Source of the DNA: Clostridiales bacterium
Lineage (GTDB): Bacteria; Bacillota; Clostridia; Oscillospirales; Oscillospiraceae
DNA: 64,000 nt
Assembly: GCA_014799475.1 (NCBI GenBank)
Contig: JAAVHX010000015.1
Span: forward strand, 1 to 64,000
Reading direction: 5' to 3'
The notes under the pieces are model-generated. The model was not told where the DNA came from and searched no databases. It was given only the letters and a program-made list of their open reading frames with translations. The position numbers were made by a program, and so were the translations under genes. Below are positions 53,316 through 61,473 of this stretch, in pieces. Positions within the stretch are counted from its first letter, which is position 1. Each line of letters starts with the position of its first letter.

Positions 53316-54677
53316 ATGTATCGCATTGATATTATGACGCTGTTCCCGGACACGGTGGGCGACGTGCTGTCCGAGTCTATCCTGGGCCGGGCCCAGGAGC
53401 GAGACATTCTGCGCATTGACACCCACCAGATCCGGGACTACACCACCAACAAACAAAACCAGGTGGACGACTACCCCTATGGCGGAGGCCGGGGAGCGGT
53501 GCTCCAGGCTGATCCGCTCTACCGGTGCTGGGATCACATCTGCCAACAGTATGAAAAACGCCCACACACTATCTTCCTCTCCCCCTGCGGCAAAACTTTC
53601 ACCCAGGCGGACGCCAGGCGGCTGGCCTGGGAAGAAAGCCATTTGATCCTGGTGTGCGGCCACTACGAGGGCATCGACCAGCGGTTCATCGACGAGTGCG
53701 TGGACGAGGAGATTTCCCTGGGAGATTTCGTGCTCACCGGCGGGGAGATCGCCGCCATGGCGGTGGCGGACGCGGTATGCCGCCTGGTTCCCGGTGTGCT
53801 GTCCGACGCCGAGTGCTTTGAAAACGAGAGCCACTGGGACGGTCTGCTGGAATATCCCCAATACTCCCGCCCCGCTGTCTGGCATGGCCGGGAGGTGCCG
53901 GAAGTGCTGTCCACCGGCGACCACGCCAAAATTGAGCGGTGGCGGCGCAAGCAATCCCTGCTGCGCACCCGTGAGCGCCGGCCCGACCTGTACGAAAAGC
54001 TGGATCTGTCCTCCAAGGAAGATCAGAAGCTGCTCTCCGAGCTGGAACGGGAGCTGAACCGGCCTCCCCTGCCCCAGCCGGTGAACTGTCGTTCGGCCTC
54101 GGAGGATGACCTCCCCGCCATACTGGCCATCGCCGCCCAGGCTCAGGCATTTCTCGCCTCCCGCGGGGTGGATCAGTGGCAGGACGGCTATCCGGAGCGG
54201 CGGCATTTTCTGGTAGATTTGGAGCGGAACGAGTGCTTTGTCCTCACCTGCGACGATGAAATATGCGCCTTTTTTGTCCTCTCTGCCCGCCCCGAACCCA
54301 GCTATTCCAACCTCACCGACGGCAAATGGTCGTCGGACGAGCCCTATGCCGTCCTCCATCGCTGCGCCGTGGCGGAACAGTACCGCGGCTCCGGGCTGGC
54401 TGACCGCGTCATCGCGGAGTGCCAGCAGCTGGCACTGGATCAGGGCATCGGCTGGCTCCGGGTGGATACCCACAAAAAAAATAAGGCGATGCAGGGTTTG
54501 CTTCGGCGAAACGGTTTCCAATATCGTGGGAATGTTCTGGTGGATGTGCCTCCGCCGTCTCACGTCATTGCGCCTGCGGCGCCACGACCGTTCGGGTCGC
54601 CTCCGGCGACCCACGATCCCCGCCGTCAGGCCTTTGAAAAAAGGATCAAACAGCCAAACCGCCATACTCTCCCTTGA
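53316..54677 (+). CDS. trmD: tRNA (guanine-N1-)-methyltransferase fused to a GNAT domain
   Basis: The 453-residue protein joins two enzymes. Residues 1-240 are a complete TrmD (m1G37 methylation): YPYGGGRG, the trefoil-knot SAM site [10 protein letters not shown] and [11 protein letters not shown]. Residues 257-410 are a GNAT acetyltransferase: [32 protein letters not shown] (acetyl-CoA loop) and [13 protein letters not shown]. Residues 411-453 are a Pro-rich tail encoded by a GC-rich inverted-repeat stretch and may not fold. The fusion is unusual; whether it is made as one polypeptide could not be checked. TrmD function is firm, the GNAT substrate unknown. Confidence 0.88.
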   Translation: MYRIDIMTLFPDTVGDVLSESILGRAQERDILRIDTHQIRDYTTNKQNQVDDYPYGGGRGAVLQADPLYRCWDHICQQYEKRPHTIFLSPCGKTFTQADARRLAWEESHLILVCGHYEGIDQRFIDECVDEEISLGDFVLTGGEIAAMAVADAVCRLVPGVLSDAECFENESHWDGLLEYPQYSRPAVWHGREVPEVLSTGDHAKIERWRRKQSLLRTRERRPDLYEKLDLSSKEDQKLLSELERELNRPPLPQPVNCRSASEDDLPAILAIAAQAQAFLASRGVDQWQDGYPERRHFLVDLERNECFVLTCDDEICAFFVLSARPEPSYSNLTDGKWSSDEPYAVLHRCAVAEQYRGSGLADRVIAECQQLALDQGIGWLRVDTHKKNKAMQGLLRRNGFQYRGNVLVDVPPPSHVIAPAAPRPFGSPPATHDPRRQAFEKRIKQPNRHTLP

Positions 54678-54722
54678 CATTTCTTCCCGCCATGGTATAA
54701 TCTAATTTACATTATCATGTAA
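54674..54722 (+). promoter_or_regulatory. degV promoter with palindromic operator
   Basis: TTGACA (54674-54679), 16 bases, TATAAT (54696-54701). The -35 contains the TGA stop of trmD. TTACAT-tatc-ATGTAA (54707-54722) is a perfect inverted repeat just after the -10. Confidence 0.75.
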
Positions 54723-54735
54723 GGGGATTATTTCT

Positions 54736-55572
54736 ATGAGTTTTTCCATTATTGCCGACAGCTGCTGCGATTTTACCCCTGAGATGAGGATCGATCCTGT
54801 TTATCGCTCCATCCCGCTCACCATCCATGTGGGCGGCGCGGACTATGTGGACGACCAGAATTTAGACACCAGTCTGCTCATTTACGCCATGGATCAGAGC
54901 CCCGACGCGTCCTCTTCCTCCTGTCCCTCCCCCGGCGGCTACCTGGACGCCTTCCGCAAGGCGGAGGGGGACATCTATGTCGTCACCCTGTCCGCCCTGC
55001 TCAGCGGCTCCCACAACAGCGCCTGGCAGGCGAAGCAGCTCTTCGCGGAGGAGCAGCCGGAGCGGAACATCCACGTATTCAACTCCTGCTCCGCCTCCGC
55101 CGGCGAGGTGCTGCTGGCCCAGAAGGTGTATCAACTGGCCAAATCCGGCCTTCCCTTTGCCCAGGTGGTTGCCCAAGCGGAGCAGACGATCACCGACACC
55201 AACACACTGTTCGTGCTGGAAAACCTGGACAATCTGAAAAAGAACGGACGCCTGACCCGCGTGCAGGCCATGCTCACCGGCGCGCTGCGCATCAAGCTCA
55301 TCATGGGCTCCACCCCTGAGGGGGAGATCTGCAAGCACGGACAGGCGCTGTCCATCAAGCAGGCGCTGTCCAAGCTGGCGGAGATCATGGCGGCGGACGA
55401 AAAGCATAAAGGGAAAATCCTTTACATTTCTCAATGTCTCTGCCCTGAACGCGCTCAGCAGCTGTGGGAGCTGGCGCAGAAGAGCTGCCAATTTGCCGGC
55501 GCCGTTATCACTGCCACCCGGGGGATCAGCTCCTATTACGCCAACAGCGGCGGCGTGGTCGCGGCCTATTGA
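54736..55572 (+). CDS. DegV-family fatty-acid-binding protein
   Basis: This 278-residue DegV/FakB-type protein has the N-terminal IIADSCCDFTPE, the VVTLSALLSGSHNSAWQA motif, SCSASAGEVLLAQKV, and FVLENLDNLKKNGRL with the GALRIKLIM segment. Such proteins bind a fatty acid and present it to the FakA kinase for membrane lipid synthesis. FakA is not in this window. AGGGGATT precedes the ATG. It heads a run with the methyltransferase and rsmA. Confidence 0.9.
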   Translation: MSFSIIADSCCDFTPEMRIDPVYRSIPLTIHVGGADYVDDQNLDTSLLIYAMDQSPDASSSSCPSPGGYLDAFRKAEGDIYVVTLSALLSGSHNSAWQAKQLFAEEQPERNIHVFNSCSASAGEVLLAQKVYQLAKSGLPFAQVVAQAEQTITDTNTLFVLENLDNLKKNGRLTRVQAMLTGALRIKLIMGSTPEGEICKHGQALSIKQALSKLAEIMAADEKHKGKILYISQCLCPERAQQLWELAQKSCQFAGAVITATRGISSYYANSGGVVAAY

Positions 55573-55588
55573 GTAGGAGACGCCAAGC

Positions 55589-56119
55589 ATGGCCTATGCA
55601 AGCCTCAGCTTAGAGAAGGCGCTCACCGGCCCCATCCTCGATCTGGGCGGCGGCGGGGAGGGTATCATTGGGCGCATATACCGCCAGCAGGCGGTGGCCA
55701 TTGATAATCGGCAGGAAGAGCTGGACGAAGCACCGGACGGCCCCAAAAAGCTGCTGATGGACGCCGCCGCCCTGACCTTTGCGGACGCGTCTTTTCAGCA
55801 CGTCACCGCGTTTTTCTCGCTCATGTATATGCCCCACGCTGTCCAGGCACAGGCCGTCGCCCAGGCGGCCCGGGTACTGCGCCCGGGCGGCACGCTCCAC
55901 ATCTGGGACGCGGAAATCAGCTCCGCTTTCCCCGAGCCCTTTCTGATGGAGCTGGACGTTGACGCCGCCGGTACTCCTATTCATACCACCTATGGCATTG
56001 TGAAGGAGGACGCGGCCCAGAGCGCGGATCATATTCTCCGCTTTTACCAAGACGCTCAGCTGAGCTTGGCGGACAGGCAGGAACATGACGGCTGGTTTTA
56101 TCTCCGCCTGACCAAATGA
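55589..56119 (+). CDS. Class I SAM-dependent methyltransferase
   Basis: This 176-residue Rossmann methyltransferase has motif I ILDLGGGGEG, AIDNRQEEL and ARVLRPGGTLHIWD (motif III). It follows degV by 16 bases and precedes rsmA by 25, on the same transcript. The acceptor is not predictable. The substrate-binding cap is short, so a small molecule or a lipid is as likely as RNA. Confidence 0.85.
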   Translation: MAYASLSLEKALTGPILDLGGGGEGIIGRIYRQQAVAIDNRQEELDEAPDGPKKLLMDAAALTFADASFQHVTAFFSLMYMPHAVQAQAVAQAARVLRPGGTLHIWDAEISSAFPEPFLMELDVDAAGTPIHTTYGIVKEDAAQSADHILRFYQDAQLSLADRQEHDGWFYLRLTK

Positions 56120-56144
56120 CATCACCCGGTAATTGGAGGGAACC

Positions 56145-56993
56145 ATGAACCTTACCGACATCCGTGACGTAAAGGCCCTGCTGGCCCGCCATGGCTTTCA
56201 TTTTTCCAAATCCATGGGGCAAAACTTCCTCATCGCCGACTGGGTGCCCCGGGACATCGCCTCTGCCGCCGGATTGGATGAGACCTGCGCCGTGCTGGAG
56301 ATCGGCCCGGGCATCGGATCCCTCACGCAGCACCTGGCTCGCCAAGCCGGCAAAGTTGCCGCCGTTGAGCTGGATACCTCCCTCCTGCCCATTTTGGACG
56401 AAACACTGGCGGACTATTCCAATGCAGAAATCATCCCCGGTGATGTTCTAAAGCTGGACCTCAACGCCCTTATCGCTGACAAGTTTTCTGGCTTTACACC
56501 GAAAGCCTGCGCCAATCTTCCCTACAATATTACCACGCCGGTGCTCACCCGGCTGCTGGAGTGCAGCCGCTTCCGATCAATCACTGTGATGATCCAGCGG
56601 GAGGTGGCCCAGCGGATCTGCGCCGCTCCCGGTGACCCGGACTGCGGGGCCTTCTCGCTGTTCTGCCAATACTACGCCCGGTGCGAGCTGCTGTTTGAGG
56701 TGCCGCCGGACTGCTTCCTCCCCGCTCCGAAGGTCACTTCCGCCGTGGTTCAATTGACCCCCCATCCCGCTCCTCCGGTAGAAGGTGACCGGGACGCTAT
56801 CTTTTCCGTGATCAATGCCGCCTTTGCTCAGCGGCGCAAAACGCTGCTCAACGCCCTGTCCTCGGTCTATGGCAGCCGCCTCTCCAAGGATGAATTGCGG
56901 CAGATCATCCTCGACTGCGGCCTTTCCGAGACCGTGCGGGGCGAACGGTTAGGGTTGGCGCAGTTTTCCGAGCTGGCTCGGCGTTTAACGTAA
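56145..56993 (+). CDS. rsmA: 16S rRNA (adenine(1518)-N6/adenine(1519)-N6)-dimethyltransferase
   Basis: The ATG at 56145 (GGAGGG before) gives 282 residues. KsgA features: FSKSMGQNFLIAD, motif I LEIGPGIGSLTQ, VELD and the NLPYNITTPVL catalytic loop, with the C-terminal helices FAQRRKTLLNAL. It dimethylates two adjacent adenines near the 3' end of 16S rRNA during 30S assembly. In-frame codons upstream to 56133 are not used. It ends the degV-methyltransferase-rsmA run. Confidence 0.95.
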   Translation: MNLTDIRDVKALLARHGFHFSKSMGQNFLIADWVPRDIASAAGLDETCAVLEIGPGIGSLTQHLARQAGKVAAVELDTSLLPILDETLADYSNAEIIPGDVLKLDLNALIADKFSGFTPKACANLPYNITTPVLTRLLECSRFRSITVMIQREVAQRICAAPGDPDCGAFSLFCQYYARCELLFEVPPDCFLPAPKVTSAVVQLTPHPAPPVEGDRDAIFSVINAAFAQRRKTLLNALSSVYGSRLSKDELRQIILDCGLSETVRGERLGLAQFSELARRLT

Positions 56994-57056
56994 GGTAAGC
57001 TCTCCTTTGTCAAATCCTGGCCCAGTGCATAGGATGAACCAAAGGAGGGTTTCTTT

Positions 57057-57128
57057 ATGCCAATTATATATCTTTCACCGTCTACCGAAGAAAATATTTT
57101 ATGTAATATAAGCGAGGGGCCCAATTAA
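57057..57128 (+). pseudogene. Truncated N-terminus of a cell-wall amidase, or a 23-residue micropeptide
   Basis: A short frame preceded by AAAGGAGGG reads MPIIYLSPSTEENILCNI then SEGPN and stops. The first eight residues match, from memory, the start of clostridial N-acetylmuramoyl-L-alanine amidases (MP.IYLSPS). The rest of the enzyme is missing. The end overlaps a hairpin at 57110-57140. Most likely a decayed remnant. Confidence 0.4.
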
Positions 57129-57140
57129 GGCCCCCCGCTT
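57110..57140. terminator. Hairpin between convergent rsmA and TraB/GumN genes
   Basis: AAGCGAGGGGCC-caattaa-GGCCCCcCGCTT lies between the convergent genes. Neither side has a strong T-tract, so it is a weak or Rho-independent-like terminator at best. Confidence 0.5.
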
Positions 57141-57157
57141 GATCCGTATTATGTCTT

Positions 57158-58546
57158 TTATACCGGTTCCACGGTATAGCCCAGCGCCCGCAGTCCGCTG
57201 ACGATGCCGCCCGGGTCTACCATATGTCCCGCGCCCACGGCCAGGAAGAAGATGTTCTCCCCTTCCCGTTCCAGAAGCTGGGCCGCATACTTGATCATAT
57301 TGGGGTCCCGGTCGGTAAACAGGCGGGAATTCAATTCGTCGTCACTGTTTACTATTGCGGCCTTGTCATAGGCCTGCCCAAAGGCTTCGGCATCTCCTGC
57401 CTTCCACGCGTCGATCATGGCGTCCAGCATTTGATTCTGAAGCTCCAGCGCCTCCTGGACTGCCTGCTGTTCCTCCTCGGTGAGATCCGGGGTCTCGCCG
57501 CTGGCCGCAAGGCACAGGGCTACGCTGGACGCCAGGTATGCCTCCTGATACTCCGGGGACAGGGTGTCAAAGATACCGCCTTGGAACGCATAGGTCTCCA
57601 CCGCACCGATGGTCTTGCCCTGGTAGACCGCGGCGGAGTTCAGGTAGAGGTCAATGGCCAGGGGCGTATCGCCAGTGCTTTCATCCTGAGTCAGCAGGCT
57701 CGTGAGGCTGGCGGCCAGGGCCCAGGGCTTAAGGGAGGCGATGGTCTCCTCGGGCAGCCCGGTGAGGGAGGAAACGAGTTCCACCGTCTGGTCGTAGAGT
57801 TCCGGGCTGATATGATCCTTCAGGGTCGTGCCGTCCGTATAGGACTGCATGGCAGCAAGCTGGGCCATCCCCTCCTGGTCATTGAGGTCCAGCTCGAAGA
57901 TAACCTCCTGAGCGGAGGCCAGGGCGGCGCGGAGGGAACGGTGGAAGGGATAGATATTGCCGCGATCCATATGTGCGGTGCCCAGCAAATAGAGGGTGTT
58001 ACCCCCATTAGTAGCCTTCCACAGCAGGCCGTGGGATCCAGCGCCCGCCTGGTCATAGACCGCCAGCACCAAGCGCACCGTCATGACCATGGCTTCCTGG
58101 CAGGTGCAGGCCCGCTCCAGATCCAGGTCGCCGGCCTTGTTGACGCCGCGTACCACCCCTAAGCCGCTGAGAAAGGGGATCGGTCCGTCCTCAATGCCCT
58201 CTAACTCGTAGTCCGCACAGATCTGGTAGAGCGCGTTCATCACCCCGCCCCGGGTCAGGTCCACCACCAGGGGCTCGTCCGTGGCTGTGCGCCGGGGCAG
58301 TTCCAGAAGCGCCAGTTTGGCCGCCGCGGCGGCGGTCATAAGATCCAGCCGCTCTTGGGTGACAGGACTGAGGATGTATTGTCCCATATCGTCGTCCACC
58401 AGCCCCAGGGCATAGCCGTCGGTCAGATACTCGTAGGTCCAGGACGAGGGCTGCTGGTCCGCCGCTTCCGCTGCCAGGGCTGGTGTGCCCAGGCACAGGA
58501 CCAGCGCCAACGCCAGGAGCGCGGACAGGAATTTTTTTGCTTTCAT
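57158..58546 (-). CDS. TraB/GumN-family secreted protein
   Basis: This 462-residue protein has a signal peptide (KKFLSALLALALVLCLGTPALA), a leading S-layer-homology-like segment (YLTDGYALGLVDDDMGQYILS, LDLERACTCQEAMVMTVRLV) and the TraB/GumN/Tiki core: TLYLLGTAHMDRGN and FLAVGAGHMVDPGG, with SLKPWALAASL between. GxxH motifs of this family suggest a metal-dependent protease-like activity (as in eukaryotic Tiki). The role here is unknown. GGAGG lies before the ATG; the promoter at 58633 is strong. Secreted or surface-bound. Confidence 0.85.
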   Translation of the reverse strand: MKAKKFLSALLALALVLCLGTPALAAEAADQQPSSWTYEYLTDGYALGLVDDDMGQYILSPVTQERLDLMTAAAAAKLALLELPRRTATDEPLVVDLTRGGVMNALYQICADYELEGIEDGPIPFLSGLGVVRGVNKAGDLDLERACTCQEAMVMTVRLVLAVYDQAGAGSHGLLWKATNGGNTLYLLGTAHMDRGNIYPFHRSLRAALASAQEVIFELDLNDQEGMAQLAAMQSYTDGTTLKDHISPELYDQTVELVSSLTGLPEETIASLKPWALAASLTSLLTQDESTGDTPLAIDLYLNSAAVYQGKTIGAVETYAFQGGIFDTLSPEYQEAYLASSVALCLAASGETPDLTEEEQQAVQEALELQNQMLDAMIDAWKAGDAEAFGQAYDKAAIVNSDDELNSRLFTDRDPNMIKYAAQLLEREGENIFFLAVGAGHMVDPGGIVSGLRALGYTVEPV

Positions 58547-58632
58547 CGTGATTTACCTCCAAATAAGAAATACCTTCGATGGGATCCGTTCCTTGCCTGA
58601 ATGCAAAAATGTAAAGTTCGCTTTACGATTGC

Positions 58633-58661
58633 AGTATAACATCCACCGTATGGAATGTCAA
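58633..58661 (-). promoter_or_regulatory. TraB/GumN gene promoter
   Basis: TTGACA (58656-58661), 17 bases, TATACT (58633-58638). Confidence 0.82.
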
Positions 58662-58736
58662 GCACATTTTACACTTTATGAAAAATTGTGTCCATGAAAC
58701 AGTTAGGCTGCTGCATTCATTCGGCCTACCTCGCTT

Positions 58737-59378
58737 TTATCCCAACTCATTTGGAAAAGTCGCGGCTGTGAGTGATAGTATTGCGATAGGAACATACATA
58801 AAAAGCAAACTCAACCTTTGCCATAGACCTTCTAAGGCAATCACCGTCCCTTTATAACTCGGTTTATCAGCCATTATGAATAGTACGAAAAAAGCGGCTG
58901 CAAAGAGAAAACAAAGTAAAGATAAACTCCCTAAGAGCCCATTAGATATTTTGAAAAAATATACTCCAATCAGCAAAGGCGCAAGTGTTAAAAGTAAAAA
59001 GCCAATTGCTGAGCCATAGCCATGTACCTTTTCAGAAAGTGTTTCAAGACCTTTGGTTTCCCCAACTGAAAAAATCCCGGAAAGAATGCAGCCTCCTATG
59101 GCATAGGCTGCAATAACGAAAAAAAGCAATATGGAGATAGTGCCTGATGTTTGGGCTATAGTAGGATAAAATTGCAAGGCGTCGATCAGAATAGCAACTC
59201 CAAATGCGATTAGCCAAACATTATAAATCAAATGAAAGGGCGCTTTTGAATTTCCTAAAACACTCATTACTTGTGTTAAGTGATTATATCCTCTGTAAGC
59301 AGGAGCCAATAAAAGAGGAATAATCAAATCAGCAGCCAAAAGAAAAGGCAAAATGCGAGAAAGACTATTTTTCATCAT
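58737..59378 (-). CDS. DUF998-family membrane protein
   Basis: The 213-residue protein has six membrane helices and the DUF998 features LLLAPAYRGYNHLTQVMSVLG at the start and EKVHGYGSAIGFLLLTLAPLL in the middle. GGAGAG before the two ATGs leaves the exact start undecided. The gene is AT-rich. It overlaps the upstream AbrB-type regulator gene by 14 bases, so the two form a tight operon. Function unknown. Confidence 0.83.
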   Translation of the reverse strand: MMKNSLSRILPFLLAADLIIPLLLAPAYRGYNHLTQVMSVLGNSKAPFHLIYNVWLIAFGVAILIDALQFYPTIAQTSGTISILLFFVIAAYAIGGCILSGIFSVGETKGLETLSEKVHGYGSAIGFLLLTLAPLLIGVYFFKISNGLLGSLSLLCFLFAAAFFVLFIMADKPSYKGTVIALEGLWQRLSLLFMYVPIAILSLTAATFPNELG

Positions 59379-59604
59379 TTATCTCTCCTTTTAGATGGCC
59401 TAGGCCTTTTAAAATTTTTACAGCAACCTCTTGCATGACATCGGCTTTAACTACTGCAATTCCTTGTTCTTCGTCACCTAGAACCAGTAATATATCTCCC
59501 GGGTTAATATCAAATATCTCGCGTGCTTCTTTCGGAATGACAATCTGGCCGCGTTCTCCAACCTTGACTGTTCCAAAAATATGTTTTCCTTTTGGTTTTG
59601 ACAT
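59365..59604 (-). CDS. AbrB/SpoVT-type DNA-binding regulator
   Basis: The ATG at 59604 gives 79 residues: a swapped-hairpin AbrB domain (GTVKVGERGQIVIPKEAREIFDINPGDILLVLGDEEQGIAVVK), typical of Firmicutes regulators and antitoxins, with a short helical tail. The partner is a DUF998 membrane protein rather than a toxin. A TTTTCAT/ATGAAAA palindrome next to its promoter may be its binding site. AT-rich, like its partner. Confidence 0.9.
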   Translation of the reverse strand: MSKPKGKHIFGTVKVGERGQIVIPKEAREIFDINPGDILLVLGDEEQGIAVVKADVMQEVAVKILKGLGHLKGEINDEK

Positions 59605-59630
59605 TTTAATCTCCCTCACTTAATTCATAT

Positions 59631-59678
59631 TTTTCATATCAACATGAAAAGTATATATTGAAAAATAAGCGTTGTCAA
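59631..59678 (-). promoter_or_regulatory. AbrB-DUF998 promoter with an adjacent palindrome
   Basis: TTGACA (59673-59678), 17 bases, TATACT (59650-59655) on the minus strand. TTTTCAT-atcaac-ATGAAAA (59631-59650) is an inverted repeat just downstream of the -10, suited to autoregulation. Confidence 0.75.
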
Positions 59679-59729
59679 TCATCAGTTAAAAGACAATAAG
59701 CCATTCCTTCGCAAATCTTTATAAGAAAA

Positions 59730-59785
59730 GAAGTTGACATTTCAACTTCTTTTTTGTATGATACAGAAGTTGAATTTACAACTTC
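59730..59785 (+). promoter_or_regulatory. MarR operon promoter with twin palindromic operators
   Basis: TTGACA (59734-59739), 17 bases, TATGAT (59757-59762). Two 20-base palindromes, GAAGTTG-6-CAACTTC, lie at 59730-59749 and 59766-59785: one over the -35, one after the -10. Confidence 0.88.
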
Positions 59786-59810
59786 CAAATTTGCTGCGGG
59801 AGGGTGCGCT

Positions 59811-60266
59811 ATGATCCAGCGGTTCGAGCAATTTACTTCGGCGATTTTTGAAATCTCACGGTGCTGGCACAAGCTGGCGGAGGAAGAGCTGTCGGTCTAT
59901 GGCCTCAAAGGCCCTCACGCCGCCTACCTGACGGTGATGTACCGGTATCAAGACGGGATCACCGGTCCTGAGCTGTGCCGGCTGTGCGGCAAAGACAAGT
60001 CGGACCTCTCCCGCGCCGTGGCGCTGATGCAGGAAAAGGGCCTGGTCATCAAGCAGGCTGTGGATCGGAGCCTTTACCGCGGCCTGCTCAAGCTGACGGA
60101 GCGGGGCCGGGCCGTGGCGGAGCAGATTTCCAAGCGGGCCTGCCTGGCGGTGGAGCTGGCGGGCGGGGATCTGTCGGAGGAGACCCGGGAGACGTTCTAC
60201 AAGGCCCTGTTTTCCATCACCGGCCATCTTCGGAAAATCAGTAAGGAGGGACTTCCACAACCATGA
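59811..60266 (+). CDS. MarR-family transcriptional regulator
   Basis: The ATG at 59811 (GGGAGGG before) gives 151 residues: a winged helix with GLKGPHAAYLTVMYRYQDGITGPELCRLCGKDKSDLSRAVALMQEKGLV and wing YRGLLKLTERG. Twin GAAGTTG/CAACTTC operators in its promoter imply autorepression. It overlaps the alcohol dehydrogenase gene by four bases and should control it and the aldehyde dehydrogenase. Inducer unknown, perhaps an aldehyde or fatty acid. Confidence 0.9.
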   Translation: MIQRFEQFTSAIFEISRCWHKLAEEELSVYGLKGPHAAYLTVMYRYQDGITGPELCRLCGKDKSDLSRAVALMQEKGLVIKQAVDRSLYRGLLKLTERGRAVAEQISKRACLAVELAGGDLSEETRETFYKALFSITGHLRKISKEGLPQP

Positions 60267-61471
60267 ATATCGTGAGAAAGTGTTACTGTCGAAGCTATCA
60301 ACTGGCCTTCCGGCTGGCCATGCCCCTGCTGCCCTACCGGGAGCCGGAGCGTTTTGACAGCATCGACGCCCTTCCGCCCCTGCTGGAGCGGCTCAAGATC
60401 CGCTCCATCCTACTGGTCACCGACCGCCCCCTGCGGGAGGCCGGAGTGACCCAGCCCCTGGAGGAGCTGCTGGAGCAGTCCGGCATCCACTGCGCCGTCT
60501 ACGACGGCACCCGCGCCAACCCCACCGTGCGCAACGTGGAGGAAGCCCGGGCGCTGTACCTGGGGTCGGGATGCCAGGGCATCATCGCCTTTGGCGGCGG
60601 CTCGTCCATGGATTGTGCTAAAGCGGCAGGGGCCCGGATCGTCTACCCCAAGCGGAGCGTCAACCAGATGAAGGGCCTGCTGCGGGTGCTGCGCCGCCTG
60701 CCGCCCCTGATCGCCATCCCCACCACTGCCGGCACCGGCAGCGAGGTGACGGTTACTGCGGTCATCACCGACAGCGAGCAGCGGCACAAATATACCATGA
60801 ATAACTTCACCATGATCCCCCACTACACCGTGCTGGACCCGGCGGCCACCCGCACCCTCCCCCCTGCCCTCACCGCCACCACCGGCATGGACGCCCTCAC
60901 CCACGCAGTGGAGGCTTACATCGGCGGCTCCACCACCAAGGAGACCCGGCGGTACGCCCGGGAGGCGGTGCGGCTGGTCTTTGAGAACCTGGAAACTGCC
61001 TATCAGAACGGTGACGATCTGGCGGCCCGGAAGAATATGCTCCACGCCGCCCACATCGCGGGAATCGCTTTTTCCAAATCCTATGTGGGCTACGTCCATG
61101 CGGTGGCCCACTCCCTGGGTGGGCAATACAACACGCCCCACGGACTGGCCAACGCGGTACTGCTGCCCATCGGGCTGGAGCTCTACGGCCCCTGTGTCTA
61201 TCGAAAGCTGTGGGAGCTGGGCAGGAGCGCCGGAATCGTGGACCAGGCCACGCCGGAGCAGGAGGGCGCGGCAGCATTCATCGCCGCCATCCGGGATCTC
61301 AACGGTCGGCTGGGCATCCCGGAAAAGCTGCCGGAGATCCGGCGTGAGGACGTCCCCGCCATGGCCGCCCACGCCGCCCGGGAGGCCAACCCCCTCTACC
61401 CCGTGCCCAGGCTGATGGATGCGGCGGAGCTGGAATTATTTTACGAGAAGGCGGCAGATTGGAGTCGATGA
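60263..61471 (+). CDS. Iron-containing alcohol dehydrogenase
   Basis: The 402-residue group III dehydrogenase has GGGSSMDCAKAAGA (NAD site), PTTAGTGSEVT, TGMDALTHAVEAY and the metal-binding HAVAHSLGGQYNTPHG histidines. It interconverts alcohols and aldehydes with NAD(P). Coupled to the MarR gene upstream (ATGA overlap) and to the aldehyde dehydrogenase downstream, so together they could take an alcohol to a carboxylic acid. Substrate unknown. Confidence 0.92.
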   Translation: MNIVRKCYCRSYQLAFRLAMPLLPYREPERFDSIDALPPLLERLKIRSILLVTDRPLREAGVTQPLEELLEQSGIHCAVYDGTRANPTVRNVEEARALYLGSGCQGIIAFGGGSSMDCAKAAGARIVYPKRSVNQMKGLLRVLRRLPPLIAIPTTAGTGSEVTVTAVITDSEQRHKYTMNNFTMIPHYTVLDPAATRTLPPALTATTGMDALTHAVEAYIGGSTTKETRRYAREAVRLVFENLETAYQNGDDLAARKNMLHAAHIAGIAFSKSYVGYVHAVAHSLGGQYNTPHGLANAVLLPIGLELYGPCVYRKLWELGRSAGIVDQATPEQEGAAAFIAAIRDLNGRLGIPEKLPEIRREDVPAMAAHAAREANPLYPVPRLMDAAELELFYEKAADWSR

Positions 61472-61473
61472 CC

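Noticed and set aside
52788-54680. A 630-residue minus-strand frame over rimM and trmD
   Set aside because: Antisense to two essential genes and without recognisable domains.
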